Shown: positions 1 to 8,705 of the stretch, piece by piece
Numbering within the stretch: the stretch's first letter is position 1
Layout: each line of letters starts with the position of its first letter
NCBI GenBank assembly: GCA_900320845.1
Contig: ONTS01000002.1
Span: forward strand, 40,949 to 104,948
DNA from: an uncultured Prevotellaceae bacterium
Lineage (GTDB): Bacteria; Bacteroidota; Bacteroidia; Bacteroidales; Bacteroidaceae
Length of the DNA stretch: 64,000 nucleotides
Reading direction: 5' to 3'
Position numbers and translations under genes: made by a program
Notes under the pieces: model-generated
Told to the model about the DNA's origin: nothing
Database searches by the model: none
Seen by the model: only the letters and a program-made list of their open reading frames with translations

Positions 1-1257
1 GGTGGTGTAGCTGAGAAGACTCTCATCACTCCGTTACTCGTTGCAAATAACGGCGACAAGTTCACCTTCGATGGATTCTTCTACTATGGTGACGAGACCA
101 TGAAGGTTGACTACTCCACCGACCTTACGTCATGGACCAACCTCTACACATACGACAAGTCTTCCTATGAGAATGGAAGCATCCACAACATTGAGATTAC
201 GGCACCCATCACTGGCGAGTTCTATCTCCGCTTCACTGTCAACTACTTCAATGGTATTGACAACCTCGTAGGCTTTAAGTATGCAACTGCCCGTGAACAC
301 GAAGCTGTTATTGCCAGCTACAACATTCCTGCTTCTGGAAATCAGTTCGTTGAATACACAGCCACAGTTACTGTTAAGGAAAAGGCTGGTAAGGAAGAAG
401 AGGTTATCGCAGAGCTTTGGATTGGCGAAGAAAAGGTTGCTACCACAAACGCCACCTTGACTGCCAATGCAGACACTGAAATCGCACTGACCTTCACTCC
501 TGATAAAGCTATGAGCGGAAACGCTTATATAGCCGTATACAACGACGAAATAGATCTCACCACCGAGGAGCAGGCTGTGACCATTGCTGGCGCTCTTGTT
601 TTGGATGATACCGCAGCAGGCACTGAACTCACTCAGGGTACCTATCCTGCAGTCCTCATGAAATACATCGCTCTCGATGGTTGGAACACTATCTGTGTAC
701 CGTTTGCACTGACCAGCGAGATGCTCAACAGCATCTTTGGTGAAGGATGGAAGGCATACGAGTTCAAGAGCTATGCTAACGGAGAGCTAGGCTTCAGCAC
801 TACTACCACCTTCTACGCAGGCTATCCCTACATCATCTACGTAGAGACCGCAGCCAGCAATCCTGAAGGTGTAGTATTGCACAACGTGAACATCGCCCGT
901 ACAACAGCTCAGTACGACTACCATTCGGGAGCATACTTCCGTGGAACCTACGCTCCTGTCACCGACGGAAACTGGGTTAAGGAAAATGCCACAAATAATA
1001 TATATGGGGTAACCAGCGAAGGCAAAATCAGAAAGGCTGGCACCAGCGCCTCTATCGATGGCTTCCGCGCTTACTTCGAATTGCCTGCAACAGTGTCCAA
1101 TCCTTCACTCGTCGTTGATGGCATCGCAACTGGCATCAATGACCTGCAACTGAATATCGACAAGGATGCTGTCATCTATGACATGAGCGGACGTCGTGTT
1201 GATACACTGAGCAAGGGCATCTACATCATCAATGGTAAGAAAGTCATTGTAAAATGA
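1..1257 (+). CDS. Secreted protein, C-terminal part, with Prevotella-type C-terminal tail (5' truncated by window)
   Basis: The reading frame is open from base 1, so the start lies outside the window; 418 residues are visible. The first 100 or so residues are beta-rich and resemble an adhesin or choice-of-anchor type domain (inference from composition). An Ig-like, Thr/Ala-rich stretch follows, then a domain beginning near the phrase DGWNTICVPFAL, which recurs in large Bacteroidales surface proteins. The end, from GINDL to INGKKVIVK, contains YDMSGRRV and matches the short C-terminal tail seen in two other proteins of this window (1555 and 10238). Such tails resemble type IX secretion sorting domains; that export route is an inference. 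Substrate and function are unknown. The stop is at 1257, and a small gene and a second tail-bearing protein follow in the same direction. Confidence 0.75.
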   Translation, partial: GGVAEKTLITPLLVANNGDKFTFDGFFYYGDETMKVDYSTDLTSWTNLYTYDKSSYENGSIHNIEITAPITGEFYLRFTVNYFNGIDNLVGFKYATAREHEAVIASYNIPASGNQFVEYTATVTVKEKAGKEEEVIAELWIGEEKVATTNATLTANADTEIALTFTPDKAMSGNAYIAVYNDEIDLTTEEQAVTIAGALVLDDTAAGTELTQGTYPAVLMKYIALDGWNTICVPFALTSEMLNSIFGEGWKAYEFKSYANGELGFSTTTTFYAGYPYIIYVETAASNPEGVVLHNVNIARTTAQYDYHSGAYFRGTYAPVTDGNWVKENATNNIYGVTSEGKIRKAGTSASIDGFRAYFELPATVSNPSLVVDGIATGINDLQLNIDKDAVIYDMSGRRVDTLSKGIYIINGKKVIVK

Positions 1258-1347
1258 AGCAATATGAGTTTGCCGCTTATCAACAGTAGGCGGCAAACTC
1301 CAACACTATAGATTCACTGATTATTAACACCATAAAAGCATACAGTC

Positions 1348-1515
1348 ATGCAAAAGAAATATAAATCACCCCTCATCAAGATGCACCTCTTGCATACTTT
1401 CATGGCAATGTCGACATTAGACTCCTCAAAAGACGACCAGCAGGTTAAGACCGATGATGATGAGTTTAACGGCAAGTTCCGGGCTCCCAAACGTAACTTG
1501 TGGGAGGAAGAGTAA
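1348..1515 (+). CDS. Small 55-residue protein of unknown function
   Basis: An ATG at 1348 opens a 55-codon frame starting MQKKYKSPLIKMHLLHT and ending in the acidic phrase RNLWEEE. The middle is rich in Asp, Gln and Lys. There is no signal peptide or long membrane segment. It sits between two secreted proteins with matching C-terminal tails and is read in the same direction. Small Bacteroidales proteins with a KKxYxxP-like opening and a W-acidic ending are common next to surface-protein genes, but I cannot assign this one to a named family. Codon use and the clean frame favour a real gene. Function unknown. Confidence 0.55.
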   Translation: MQKKYKSPLIKMHLLHTFMAMSTLDSSKDDQQVKTDDDEFNGKFRAPKRNLWEEE

Positions 1516-1554
1516 AAATACGCTTAATCAATTTATATTACACAAAAAAGAAAG

Positions 1555-2946
1555 ATGAAAAAGAAAGTTATTTTCAGTGCCATAGCACTGTTATGCACAT
1601 TAATGCTCCATGCTCAAAGCGTGAAGATTAACGGAGTCGCTCAGATGAACCGCGACAACGATGGCAATCAAATGCACCTTCAATATGTTGGATGGAGCTC
1701 AGATTTAGGCAAGGCCATTTCTATCTCTGACTATGGTATTTGGTCTATGACATGGGACGGCAGCACCCTTTCAGCTCCTGTAAAAAATCCCGCTTATAGC
1801 GTTTCCGACTTCTATTCCGGTGGCAAATTCACCGATTTGGAAAAAGCAAAATGGGCTAACAATTTCCTGCTTATGTCTGGTAACTCTGGCTCACTCTTCG
1901 TTGACAACCAGCTGATAACCATCCACGCACGCGACGAGTCTTCTACAACCGACGAGGTTTTGTTTGCAGTACGTAAGTGGAATGCCAAAACTGGTGACCT
2001 GCTTTCAGGCGGCAGCGACTTCTTCCCGAAGTCTGCTACACTGGAGTCAGCCGGTATGGCCTACAATCCCAAGGACGGAAAAGTCTATGGTCTGTTCTAC
2101 CTGACAGGTCAAGACCTTCCCTCCAGCATCACCGATGACCCCAACTACTTCCAGGATCAGGACGACGACATGACCGACGGTGACGCAGGTTACTGCCTCT
2201 GCACCATTGACCCGGGCACCATGGCTATCACTCCCATCACTCCTGGACTATACTATTACAACTTCGTTACCTTCGCCATCAACAGCGAGGGTCGCGCTTT
2301 CGCTCTGACAAGCGGTGGCACCAGCGGTGCTGTAGAGACAGATGGTAAAATTACCGACATCAATGGCAATTTGGCAGGTGCACACCTCTGCGAGTTTGAC
2401 CTCACCACCGGTCTGATGAAGACCAAGGCTCAGCCTGCCGTTGACCCCGAAACAGGTGAACCCTACACAGAATATGTGAACATCTACGACCATGGCACAG
2501 GATATTGCTCACAGGCAAGACGCCAGTCTGCCTGCTTTGCAAAGAGCAACCCGAACATCATGTACTGGAATGGCTATGTAAATAGTGGTAAGGGCATCAA
2601 CGAATGGGGATCATGGGCAAACCTGCCTGATAGAGAATGGCGTACAAATGGTAAGTACGACACCGCTCTCTATGCTGTTGACATCAACACTGGTGCTGCC
2701 ACTAAGCTATCCAACATCAACAACCGCTTCACCTTCTCTGTAATGTGGGTAGAAGATGACGACTCCAGCATCGGATCTGGCATCGACGTTATGGAGGGTC
2801 ACTACAACCCGACCGGCATCAACGACATCAACACCAAGAACGAAAACACTACCGACAACGGATGGTACAACCTCCAGGGACAACGCGTATGCAATCCCAG
2901 CAAGGGCGTATTCATCAACAATGGTAAAAAGGTAGTGGTTAAATAA
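1555..2946 (+). CDS. Secreted beta-propeller-like protein with Prevotella-type C-terminal tail
   Basis: 463 residues. An N-terminal signal peptide (MKKKVIFSAIALLCTLMLHA, cleavage probably just before QS) is followed by an Asp/Gly/Trp-rich body. Phrases such as AYNPKDGKVYGLFY, FAINSEGRAFALTSGG and ALYAVDINTGAATKLSN are typical of blades of a beta-propeller or of lipoprotein-like repeat proteins; the propeller assignment is an inference. The C-terminal tail runs from GINDIN through YNLQGQRV to INNGKKVVVK and matches those of the proteins ending at 1257 and 12262, so export by a type IX-like route is plausible. The start is chosen because it begins the signal peptide. A strong rho-independent terminator follows at 2964-3000, closing this cluster. 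No substrate can be named. Confidence 0.8.
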   Translation: MKKKVIFSAIALLCTLMLHAQSVKINGVAQMNRDNDGNQMHLQYVGWSSDLGKAISISDYGIWSMTWDGSTLSAPVKNPAYSVSDFYSGGKFTDLEKAKWANNFLLMSGNSGSLFVDNQLITIHARDESSTTDEVLFAVRKWNAKTGDLLSGGSDFFPKSATLESAGMAYNPKDGKVYGLFYLTGQDLPSSITDDPNYFQDQDDDMTDGDAGYCLCTIDPGTMAITPITPGLYYYNFVTFAINSEGRAFALTSGGTSGAVETDGKITDINGNLAGAHLCEFDLTTGLMKTKAQPAVDPETGEPYTEYVNIYDHGTGYCSQARRQSACFAKSNPNIMYWNGYVNSGKGINEWGSWANLPDREWRTNGKYDTALYAVDINTGAATKLSNINNRFTFSVMWVEDDDSSIGSGIDVMEGHYNPTGINDINTKNENTTDNGWYNLQGQRVCNPSKGVFINNGKKVVVK

Positions 2947-2963
2947 CAAACTAATGAATATCA

Positions 2964-3000
2964 GGAGAGATGTGTCTCAGCAGGCACATCTCTCTTTTTT
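2964..3000 (+). terminator. Rho-independent terminator after the secreted-protein cluster
   Basis: A perfect 10-bp stem, gagagatgtg (2965-2974) with cacatctctc (2985-2994), encloses a 10-nt loop and is followed by six T at 2995-3000. It lies 18 bp after the stop at 2946. Confidence 0.9.
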
Positions 3001-3281
3001 ACTGGTATAGTTGGCTTCCTTAAATACATGTGTCAGGCATGGCATATCTGATATGCTACATGCACAGTTCCCCATCCCTACCGTATTGCTTTAAGAGGGC
3101 AACGGCATCATTATTGTTTTATAGAAGTACGCTCTTCACTTTCCTATCTCCCAACATTGGCTGATTAATGGTTCCCCATTGTATTCCTATCACGAGAATA
3201 GCCCTCACACGATGTAGTCTGAGAGCTGCTGCATATCCTGGTGTGTCATGCCCTTAACAGGCACAATGTGCGACTACGGAG
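3001..3281. other. Intergenic stretch, no feature seen
   Basis: About 280 bases between the terminator at 3000 and the end of the convergent MBL-fold gene at 3282. I see no convincing frame, promoter or RNA structure. Confidence 0.5.
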
Positions 3282-4040
3282 TTATAGTTTCATCACACGT
3301 TTCATATCCAGATTCTCCATTCCTTCTGGGCAATGGGTGGAGAGATACACTGTAGGATTGTCTTTCACGAACTGTCTTACGCGGTCAAGGGTGATGCGGG
3401 CAGCGTCTTTGTCTTCATAGACGATGCTGAGTTTGTTAGCCTTGAGTGCGGCATCGCAGTAAGTCACATCGCCATGGAACATGTAGAATAAGTCTTCGTA
3501 TTCCAGTATTACGATGCTATTACCCTTGGTATGTCCTTTGGCTTCTATGAAATACAAGCCGTCGGCAATCTTTTCCACTGCAGGGAAGTTCTTGTAAGCG
3601 CCATCCTTATAGGTCACACGCACAATATTTTCTCCCTCCAGTTTCATGACATCGGCATCCTCGGGAGCGATGTACACCTTGGCATTGGGGAAGAAGCCTA
3701 TGCAGTCGGTATGGTCGTTGTGCTTATGTGTGATAAGAATCTTTATCACCTGCTCGGGCTTGTATCCCAGGTTTGCAAATGCCTGCATATAGTCGTCAAC
3801 CTGCTCACCCATATACAAGGGAGCACCCAACTTTTTAGCTGGAGCCTTGAAGTCTGCATTGAAACCTGTATCAATGAGGATTACCCCCTCGTCGGTGTCA
3901 AGTAAGAAGTTTTGCAGACTGCTGCGGTAGATGATTTGCTCATCAAAATATTCTTTTCCTTCTTCACCTCCGAAGGCAAAACTTTGATTCATAAAGCCGT
4001 TGTCAAACATTCTCACGGCTTTGATAGCATTGATTTTCAT
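3282..4040 (-). CDS. MBL-fold metallo-hydrolase (AHL-lactonase-like)
   Basis: 252 residues with the metallo-beta-lactamase fold metal site: THKHNDH (H105, H107, D109, H110), an earlier LIDTGF strand, the later GHTKGNSIV and the HGDV aspartate. The order and length fit the N-acyl-homoserine lactonase-like branch of the superfamily, which hydrolyses lactones, thioesters or related esters; the true substrate cannot be read from the sequence. There is no signal peptide, so it is cytoplasmic. The ATG overlaps the stop of the upstream 63-residue gene (ATGA-type overlap at 4037-4040), which indicates translational coupling. Family call is firm, substrate unknown. Confidence 0.85.
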   Translation of the reverse strand: MKINAIKAVRMFDNGFMNQSFAFGGEEGKEYFDEQIIYRSSLQNFLLDTDEGVILIDTGFNADFKAPAKKLGAPLYMGEQVDDYMQAFANLGYKPEQVIKILITHKHNDHTDCIGFFPNAKVYIAPEDADVMKLEGENIVRVTYKDGAYKNFPAVEKIADGLYFIEAKGHTKGNSIVILEYEDLFYMFHGDVTYCDAALKANKLSIVYEDKDAARITLDRVRQFVKDNPTVYLSTHCPEGMENLDMKRVMKL

Positions 4041-4228
4041 GGTGTTTGGTATTTATTAAAGTTGTACATTTCTCTTATTCTTTGTTTTTCTTCACCAGGG
4101 AGTGAAGTAAAATAGGCTTTCCATTCTGGGCAGAAATTGATATGCCATCGCCATAATCGTCCTAAAAGGGATGTTGATTTACGATCGTGATATGCACGAA
4201 ACCGACAGTTCTCGCAATTGTATGCCAT
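4037..4228 (-). CDS. Small cysteine-containing protein translationally coupled to the MBL hydrolase
   Basis: 63 residues: an N-terminal CENC pair (C5, C8), then FCPEW around residue 33, and many basic and aromatic residues. The spaced cysteines could bind a metal (inference). No signal peptide or membrane segment. Its stop overlaps the start of the downstream MBL-fold hydrolase by 4 bases, so the two are almost certainly made together. It resembles short conserved Bacteroidales proteins with an N-terminal CxxC, but I cannot name a family. Confidence 0.6.
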   Translation of the reverse strand: MAYNCENCRFRAYHDRKSTSLLGRLWRWHINFCPEWKAYFTSLPGEEKQRIREMYNFNKYQTP

Positions 4229-4293
4229 AGTGTCTGTATTTTATAAATGTGTAGATTAGAGTTGCTATTCCGTAAAGATATCATTTTTTTCAT

Positions 4294-4428
4294 TTATCCT
4301 GCAAAGCTTGCCAACCATTCTTCAATCATTCCTGTTGTTATGTCGCTGTAGCTATTGACCTCCACGTTTCCGCCAATCATCCTCTTAACATAGCTGAAAG
4401 GCAAAAACTGAATACTTAATAGCCACAT
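4294..4428 (-). CDS. Possible 44-residue ORF or gene remnant
   Basis: An ATG at 4428 opens 44 codons on the minus strand. The second half (EVNSYSDITTGMIEEWLASF) has the amino-acid texture of a real protein C-terminus, and the frame stays open upstream of the ATG for several codons. No family is recognised. It may be a leftover 3' end of a decayed gene or chance. Low confidence. Confidence 0.2.
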   Translation of the reverse strand: MWLLSIQFLPFSYVKRMIGGNVEVNSYSDITTGMIEEWLASFAG

Positions 4429-4444
4429 CTCCAAACTTATTGGC

Positions 4445-4452
4445 TACCTTTG
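4445..4452 (+). promoter_or_regulatory. Bacteroidetes -7 promoter element (TACCTTTG) for the RluA-type gene
   Basis: TACCTTTG fits the TAnnTTTG consensus and ends only 7 bp before the ATG at 4460, so transcription would start almost at the initiation codon. I see no good TTTG -33 box at 19-20 bp. Confidence 0.55.
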
Positions 4453-4459
4453 CCGTGAT

Positions 4460-5167
4460 ATGGACATTGTATACGAAGACAACCACCTGTTGATCGTCAA
4501 TAAACACTGTGGCGAAATCGTTCAGGGCGACAAGACGGGCGACGAGTCTATGGCAGAAACCTTGAAACGCTACCTAAAGGAGAAATATGCCAAGCCTGGC
4601 AACGTCTTCTTAGGTGTCGTCCATCGTCTGGACCGTCCTGTCAGCGGGTTGGTGGTTTTTGCCCGTACCAGCAAAGCCCTGTCGCGTCTCAACGACATGT
4701 TTCGCAAGGGCGAAGTGAAGAAGACCTATTGGGCCATCGTGCCTCGCAAAGGCGGGATGCCCTCCCCCACCGCCGCCCCCATCATGTTGCACCATTGGCT
4801 TACACGCAACGAGCAGAAGAACATCAGCCGTGCCTACGACAACGAGGTGCCAGGCAGCAAGGAGGCACGCTTGGAATACCTGACACTCAGTGTCAGCGAC
4901 CGCTATGCGTTGGTAGAGGTACACCTCTTCACCGGCCGTCATCACCAGATACGCTGTCAGCTGGCTAAGGCAGGCATGCCCATCAAGGGAGACCTGAAAT
5001 ATGGCGCACCACGTTCCAATGACGATGGAGGCATCTCCCTCATGGCACGACGCATTGCTTTCACACATCCCGTTTCACGACAGCCCATCGACATCAGTAT
5101 TGATGTTCCTGACGATAACCTATGGCAAACACTTTGCGAACAATGGCAACAACCTGCCAGACACTGA
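4460..5167 (+). CDS. RluA-family RNA pseudouridine synthase
   Basis: 235 residues. The catalytic signature VVHRLDRPVSGLVVFA, with the nucleophilic Asp in HRLD, is followed by the family phrases KTYWAIV and HLFTGRHHQIRCQLA. These enzymes isomerise uridine to pseudouridine in rRNA or tRNA; which site this one modifies is not readable. There is no S4 domain, which is usual for short RluA-type proteins in Bacteroidetes. The start at 4460 (MDIVYEDNHLLIVNK) agrees with the usual first strand of the catalytic domain. The promoter element at 4445-4452 implies a very short or absent 5' leader. The sensor-kinase gene starts 14 bp after the stop. Confidence 0.9.
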   Translation: MDIVYEDNHLLIVNKHCGEIVQGDKTGDESMAETLKRYLKEKYAKPGNVFLGVVHRLDRPVSGLVVFARTSKALSRLNDMFRKGEVKKTYWAIVPRKGGMPSPTAAPIMLHHWLTRNEQKNISRAYDNEVPGSKEARLEYLTLSVSDRYALVEVHLFTGRHHQIRCQLAKAGMPIKGDLKYGAPRSNDDGGISLMARRIAFTHPVSRQPIDISIDVPDDNLWQTLCEQWQQPARH

Positions 5168-5180
5168 ACACTTCTTTCTT

Positions 5181-8100
5181 ATGAGGCAACCGGCATCACG
5201 TTCCTTTCATACACTCCTAACATACCGAACATGGTTCGTTGTGTTCACCTGTGTTGCAACAATGCTGGCTGCCTGTTCGCAGGGCGATGACAATATGGCA
5301 GAGATGCTCAACAGCAAAGCCTATGACTTCCACTACCGCAACCTCGACTCCACGCAATACTATGCTCAACAGGTTCTGACGGTTCCCGATGCTTCGGACA
5401 TAACCCGCGCCGAAGCATTCAACCATCTTGCCTTTGTCCAGTTGGCACGCATGAACTACTTGCAGGCACGCCACCTGCTCGACACCATTCCCCTTGTCAC
5501 ACAAGACCACATCGAGCTCCTTGTTGCCGATGTGCAGCTGATGCGTCTATGTCAGCGCTGTTCGGAGAACAAGCAATTCTATGACCATCGCGAACATGCC
5601 GAGCAACATCTGCACCGCATACGTGAGGATATTGAGACACTCACACCGCATCAGAAAGAGCGTTTCATCTATGCCGAGAGCGAATACAACATTGTGCTGT
5701 CCACCTATTACTATTATATGGGCTTGGAACAAGAGGCTGCCGATGCACTGGCACAGCTGCAGACAAGAGAGTGGCTTACCCAAGACACGGCACAATACCT
5801 GGCTTACCTCTACAACTATGGTGCCGGTGGCTCCATCACGGACGGTACTGCCGAGCAGATAGCGCAGCAGGAGTGGGAACTCCTGACTCGCTGCTATCAG
5901 ATTGCCGCCAAGCACCAGTACCCTTATTGGCGTGCCAATGCTCTGCAGTCGCTCAGCGAGCACTTGCTCAACCCCGCGCAGCGCGACACGCTGCTGCATC
6001 ACAACCGCTCTTCTCTTCAGTTGCTCAACACCGCCGACACCCCTGACAGTCTCTTGGCAGGTCAATTCGCCACTGAAGCACTCGATTTCTTTGCTGGCTA
6101 TGGCGATGTCTACCAGATGGCCGGCGCCTATCGCACATTGGCACGATGTTATCAGCAGATAGGCGACTATAGTAACGCCCTCACCCTACTCCACGATGCG
6201 CTTGATGCCGACACCCTCATCATGCAAGCCCCCGACCTCGTGGCATCCATCTGCGAACAGCTGTCCATTGTCAGTTCCGCCCTTAACGACAAGGCGCAGA
6301 GCGATCACTACCGCAATCAGTATCTCGACCTCATAGGGCGCACACAGCAAGACAAAGCCCAAGAGGCACTGGCAGAACAACTCGGCAGCGGCGACCAGCA
6401 GCGCACCACCATCATCATCATCATTAGTGTATTACTTCTCCTCTCTGTGTTCGTCACCCTGTTTCTGATATGGCGGCAGCGTCACCGCAACGCCCACGAA
6501 AGCAGACTGAAGACGTGGCGCCAGCCTCTTAGCGAGTGGTCGACGCAACAAGCGGCACAACATAAGGCGTGGCAGGAAGAACAGGAGATAGCGGCAGAAA
6601 TGCTGCAGAGCGAGGAACTGCTGCTACAGACACATCAGCTCAAATACATGGAACAACGTGCCAAGCTGGCTATCGTGAACAGCATCACACCGCTCATCGA
6701 CCGCATATTGGTGGAATACCAGCGGGGAAAAGGCACACTGAATGACGAGCAGCGCAATTATATCAACGAACTGACGCTGAAGATTGAAGACTATAACAAA
6801 ACGCTCACCCAATGGATACAGATGCAGCAGGGCACCCTCAACATGCACATTGAGAGTTTCCCCGTTCAACACCTGTTCGACATTGTGGCACACAACAAGA
6901 CAAGCTTCACGCAGAAAGGTATAGACCTTCGCATTGAAAACACCGACCTGTGGGCTAAGGGCGACCCCACCCTCACCCTGTTCATGATCAACACCATCAC
7001 CGACAATGCACGCCGTTTCACGCCCGAAGGAGGACACATCACCCTTACCACCTTGTTGACGGGGAAGATGGTTGAGATCAGCATCAGCGACAATGGCACT
7101 GGCATGAGCAACGAAGTCTGCGCTAACCTATTCAAACTCCATGCCCCCCTCGCCACACCTCATGGCAGCGAGTCGCAACATCACGGCTTCGGATTGCTCA
7201 ATTGTAGGGGCATCATAGAGAAGTACCGTAAGATGTCGCCAGTGTTCTCTGGCTGCGAGATAGGTTGTAGCAGCACTCTGGGCAAGGGCAGTCGTTTCCA
7301 TTTCCGTTTACCTCAAGGCATCCGTCGCACCCTGACGGCACTGCTTTTGCTGTTGTCACTCACCATGCAGGCACGCCAACATCAGACACATCCGCAGACA
7401 GCGGCGCAATGGGCGGACAGCGTCTACTACGCCAACATCTATGCACACTACGAGGATGCACTCAACGGAGCTGCCAAGGCACTGAGCATCATCAACGACA
7501 CATACCGGAACGCATTGCAGAACAACCTCGACACACTGCTTACTGAAGGAACACTGTCTACCATACCGCCGGAAGTGGAATGGCTGCACCACAACATTGA
7601 CGCTCCTTACGACGTTATTCTCGACATACGCAACGAAGCCGCCATAGCCGCATTGGCATTGCATAAGTGGCAGACTTACTACTATCACAACCGCGTCTAC
7701 ACCCTATTATATAAGGAGCTCCATGCCGACAACATGTTAGTAAGCAACATTAAGGAGTTGCAACACAACATTGGCAAGAAGAATGTCACCATCATCTTTC
7801 TCCTTGCCCTGCTCATCGGCTCGCTGTTGACATTCTACCTGCACTACATCCGTCCGCGGAGGCAGCAGCGACAGCACATGGCGTTGGTGGGTAACATCAC
7901 CCAGACGCTACAGGGCGACAGCTCGTATGAAGACAAGCTGCAACGCATTAGACGCATAGACACCTCTACCCTGCCCTTCAACCTCAAACAACTCGTCACC
8001 GACATCACCGACACGCTTAATGCCGATATCGCACTACAACAGCAATACGACGACAGCATGACGCTGATCAGCGACCAGCACAGACGTGTTGACTTCGAGA

Positions 8101-8663
8101 AGCAACGGCTGCACATCACCAACAGCGTGCTTGACAACTGCCTCTCCACACTGAAGCACGAAACGATGTACTTCCCCACCCGCATCCGCCAAATGCTGGA
8201 AAACGACCGTATGCAAGCCAACGACGCACACGAGATGACGGCATACTACCACACCCTCCATGCCCTACTCGCTGCACAGGCACAGCAACAGACCGAGACT
8301 ACACCTCTGCCATCACCACAGAAGATGATGACCATGCTTGCCGACACGCTGCAAAGCATGCAGAAGGGAAAGGCAGAATGGATTATACAGACTTCGTCCT
8401 TACCGCATTACTCGCTGATAATATGCCGGATAGATTGTGGCGCCATTGCCGACAAGCCCTATGCCAACCTCTTCAACTTCGACGAATACGACAACCAGCC
8501 TCTGCTCCTCTGTCGCCAGATAGTGAGAGACATCGGCGAAAGCACCAACTACCGTGCATGCGGCATCAAGGCAACGGCACAGGAAGGAAGACACACTGTC
8601 ATTGCCATCACACTGCCGGAGAAAGTGGTGACAGCATGGCGAAAAACAAGGAACAACACATAA
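5181..8663 (+). CDS. Hybrid sensor with periplasmic TPR region, HATPase domain and C-terminal membrane module (DUF5112/DUF5113-like)
   Basis: 1160 residues from the ATG at 5181, chosen because it gives a signal sequence ending in a lipobox (LAAC, C32); the frame stays open upstream but overlaps the previous gene. Residues 35-400 are helical, TPR-like and probably periplasmic. A membrane segment lies near 411-430, then a coiled coil, then an HATPase_c domain with N-box DNARRFTPEGG (about 607), G1 DNGTGM (about 637) and G2 HGFGLLNC (about 668). Where a histidine kinase would have H-E-x-x-T-P-L it reads V-N-S-I-T-P-L, so no phospho-acceptor His is apparent. After the HATPase come a second hydrophobic segment (about 716), a short periplasmic stretch, a third segment (about 870) and a cytoplasmic tail. 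This resembles Bacteroidales proteins annotated with DUF5112/DUF5113. The response regulator follows 42 bp downstream. Confidence 0.75.
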   Translation: MRQPASRSFHTLLTYRTWFVVFTCVATMLAACSQGDDNMAEMLNSKAYDFHYRNLDSTQYYAQQVLTVPDASDITRAEAFNHLAFVQLARMNYLQARHLLDTIPLVTQDHIELLVADVQLMRLCQRCSENKQFYDHREHAEQHLHRIREDIETLTPHQKERFIYAESEYNIVLSTYYYYMGLEQEAADALAQLQTREWLTQDTAQYLAYLYNYGAGGSITDGTAEQIAQQEWELLTRCYQIAAKHQYPYWRANALQSLSEHLLNPAQRDTLLHHNRSSLQLLNTADTPDSLLAGQFATEALDFFAGYGDVYQMAGAYRTLARCYQQIGDYSNALTLLHDALDADTLIMQAPDLVASICEQLSIVSSALNDKAQSDHYRNQYLDLIGRTQQDKAQEALAEQLGSGDQQRTTIIIIISVLLLLSVFVTLFLIWRQRHRNAHESRLKTWRQPLSEWSTQQAAQHKAWQEEQEIAAEMLQSEELLLQTHQLKYMEQRAKLAIVNSITPLIDRILVEYQRGKGTLNDEQRNYINELTLKIEDYNKTLTQWIQMQQGTLNMHIESFPVQHLFDIVAHNKTSFTQKGIDLRIENTDLWAKGDPTLTLFMINTITDNARRFTPEGGHITLTTLLTGKMVEISISDNGTGMSNEVCANLFKLHAPLATPHGSESQHHGFGLLNCRGIIEKYRKMSPVFSGCEIGCSSTLGKGSRFHFRLPQGIRRTLTALLLLLSLTMQARQHQTHPQTAAQWADSVYYANIYAHYEDALNGAAKALSIINDTYRNALQNNLDTLLTEGTLSTIPPEVEWLHHNIDAPYDVILDIRNEAAIAALALHKWQTYYYHNRVYTLLYKELHADNMLVSNIKELQHNIGKKNVTIIFLLALLIGSLLTFYLHYIRPRRQQRQHMALVGNITQTLQGDSSYEDKLQRIRRIDTSTLPFNLKQLVTDITDTLNADIALQQQYDDSMTLISDQHRRVDFEKQRLHITNSVLDNCLSTLKHETMYFPTRIRQMLENDRMQANDAHEMTAYYHTLHALLAAQAQQQTETTPLPSPQKMMTMLADTLQSMQKGKAEWIIQTSSLPHYSLIICRIDCGAIADKPYANLFNFDEYDNQPLLLCRQIVRDIGESTNYRACGIKATAQEGRHTVIAITLPEKVVTAWRKTRNNT

Positions 8664-8705
8664 CGACAATAAACATATATCCCCCATCAAACCATAATAA
8701 CAACC

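Noticed and set aside
5001-5180. Longer start of the sensor-like gene
   Set aside because: It overlaps the RluA-type gene, and the signal sequence plus lipobox begins at 5181.
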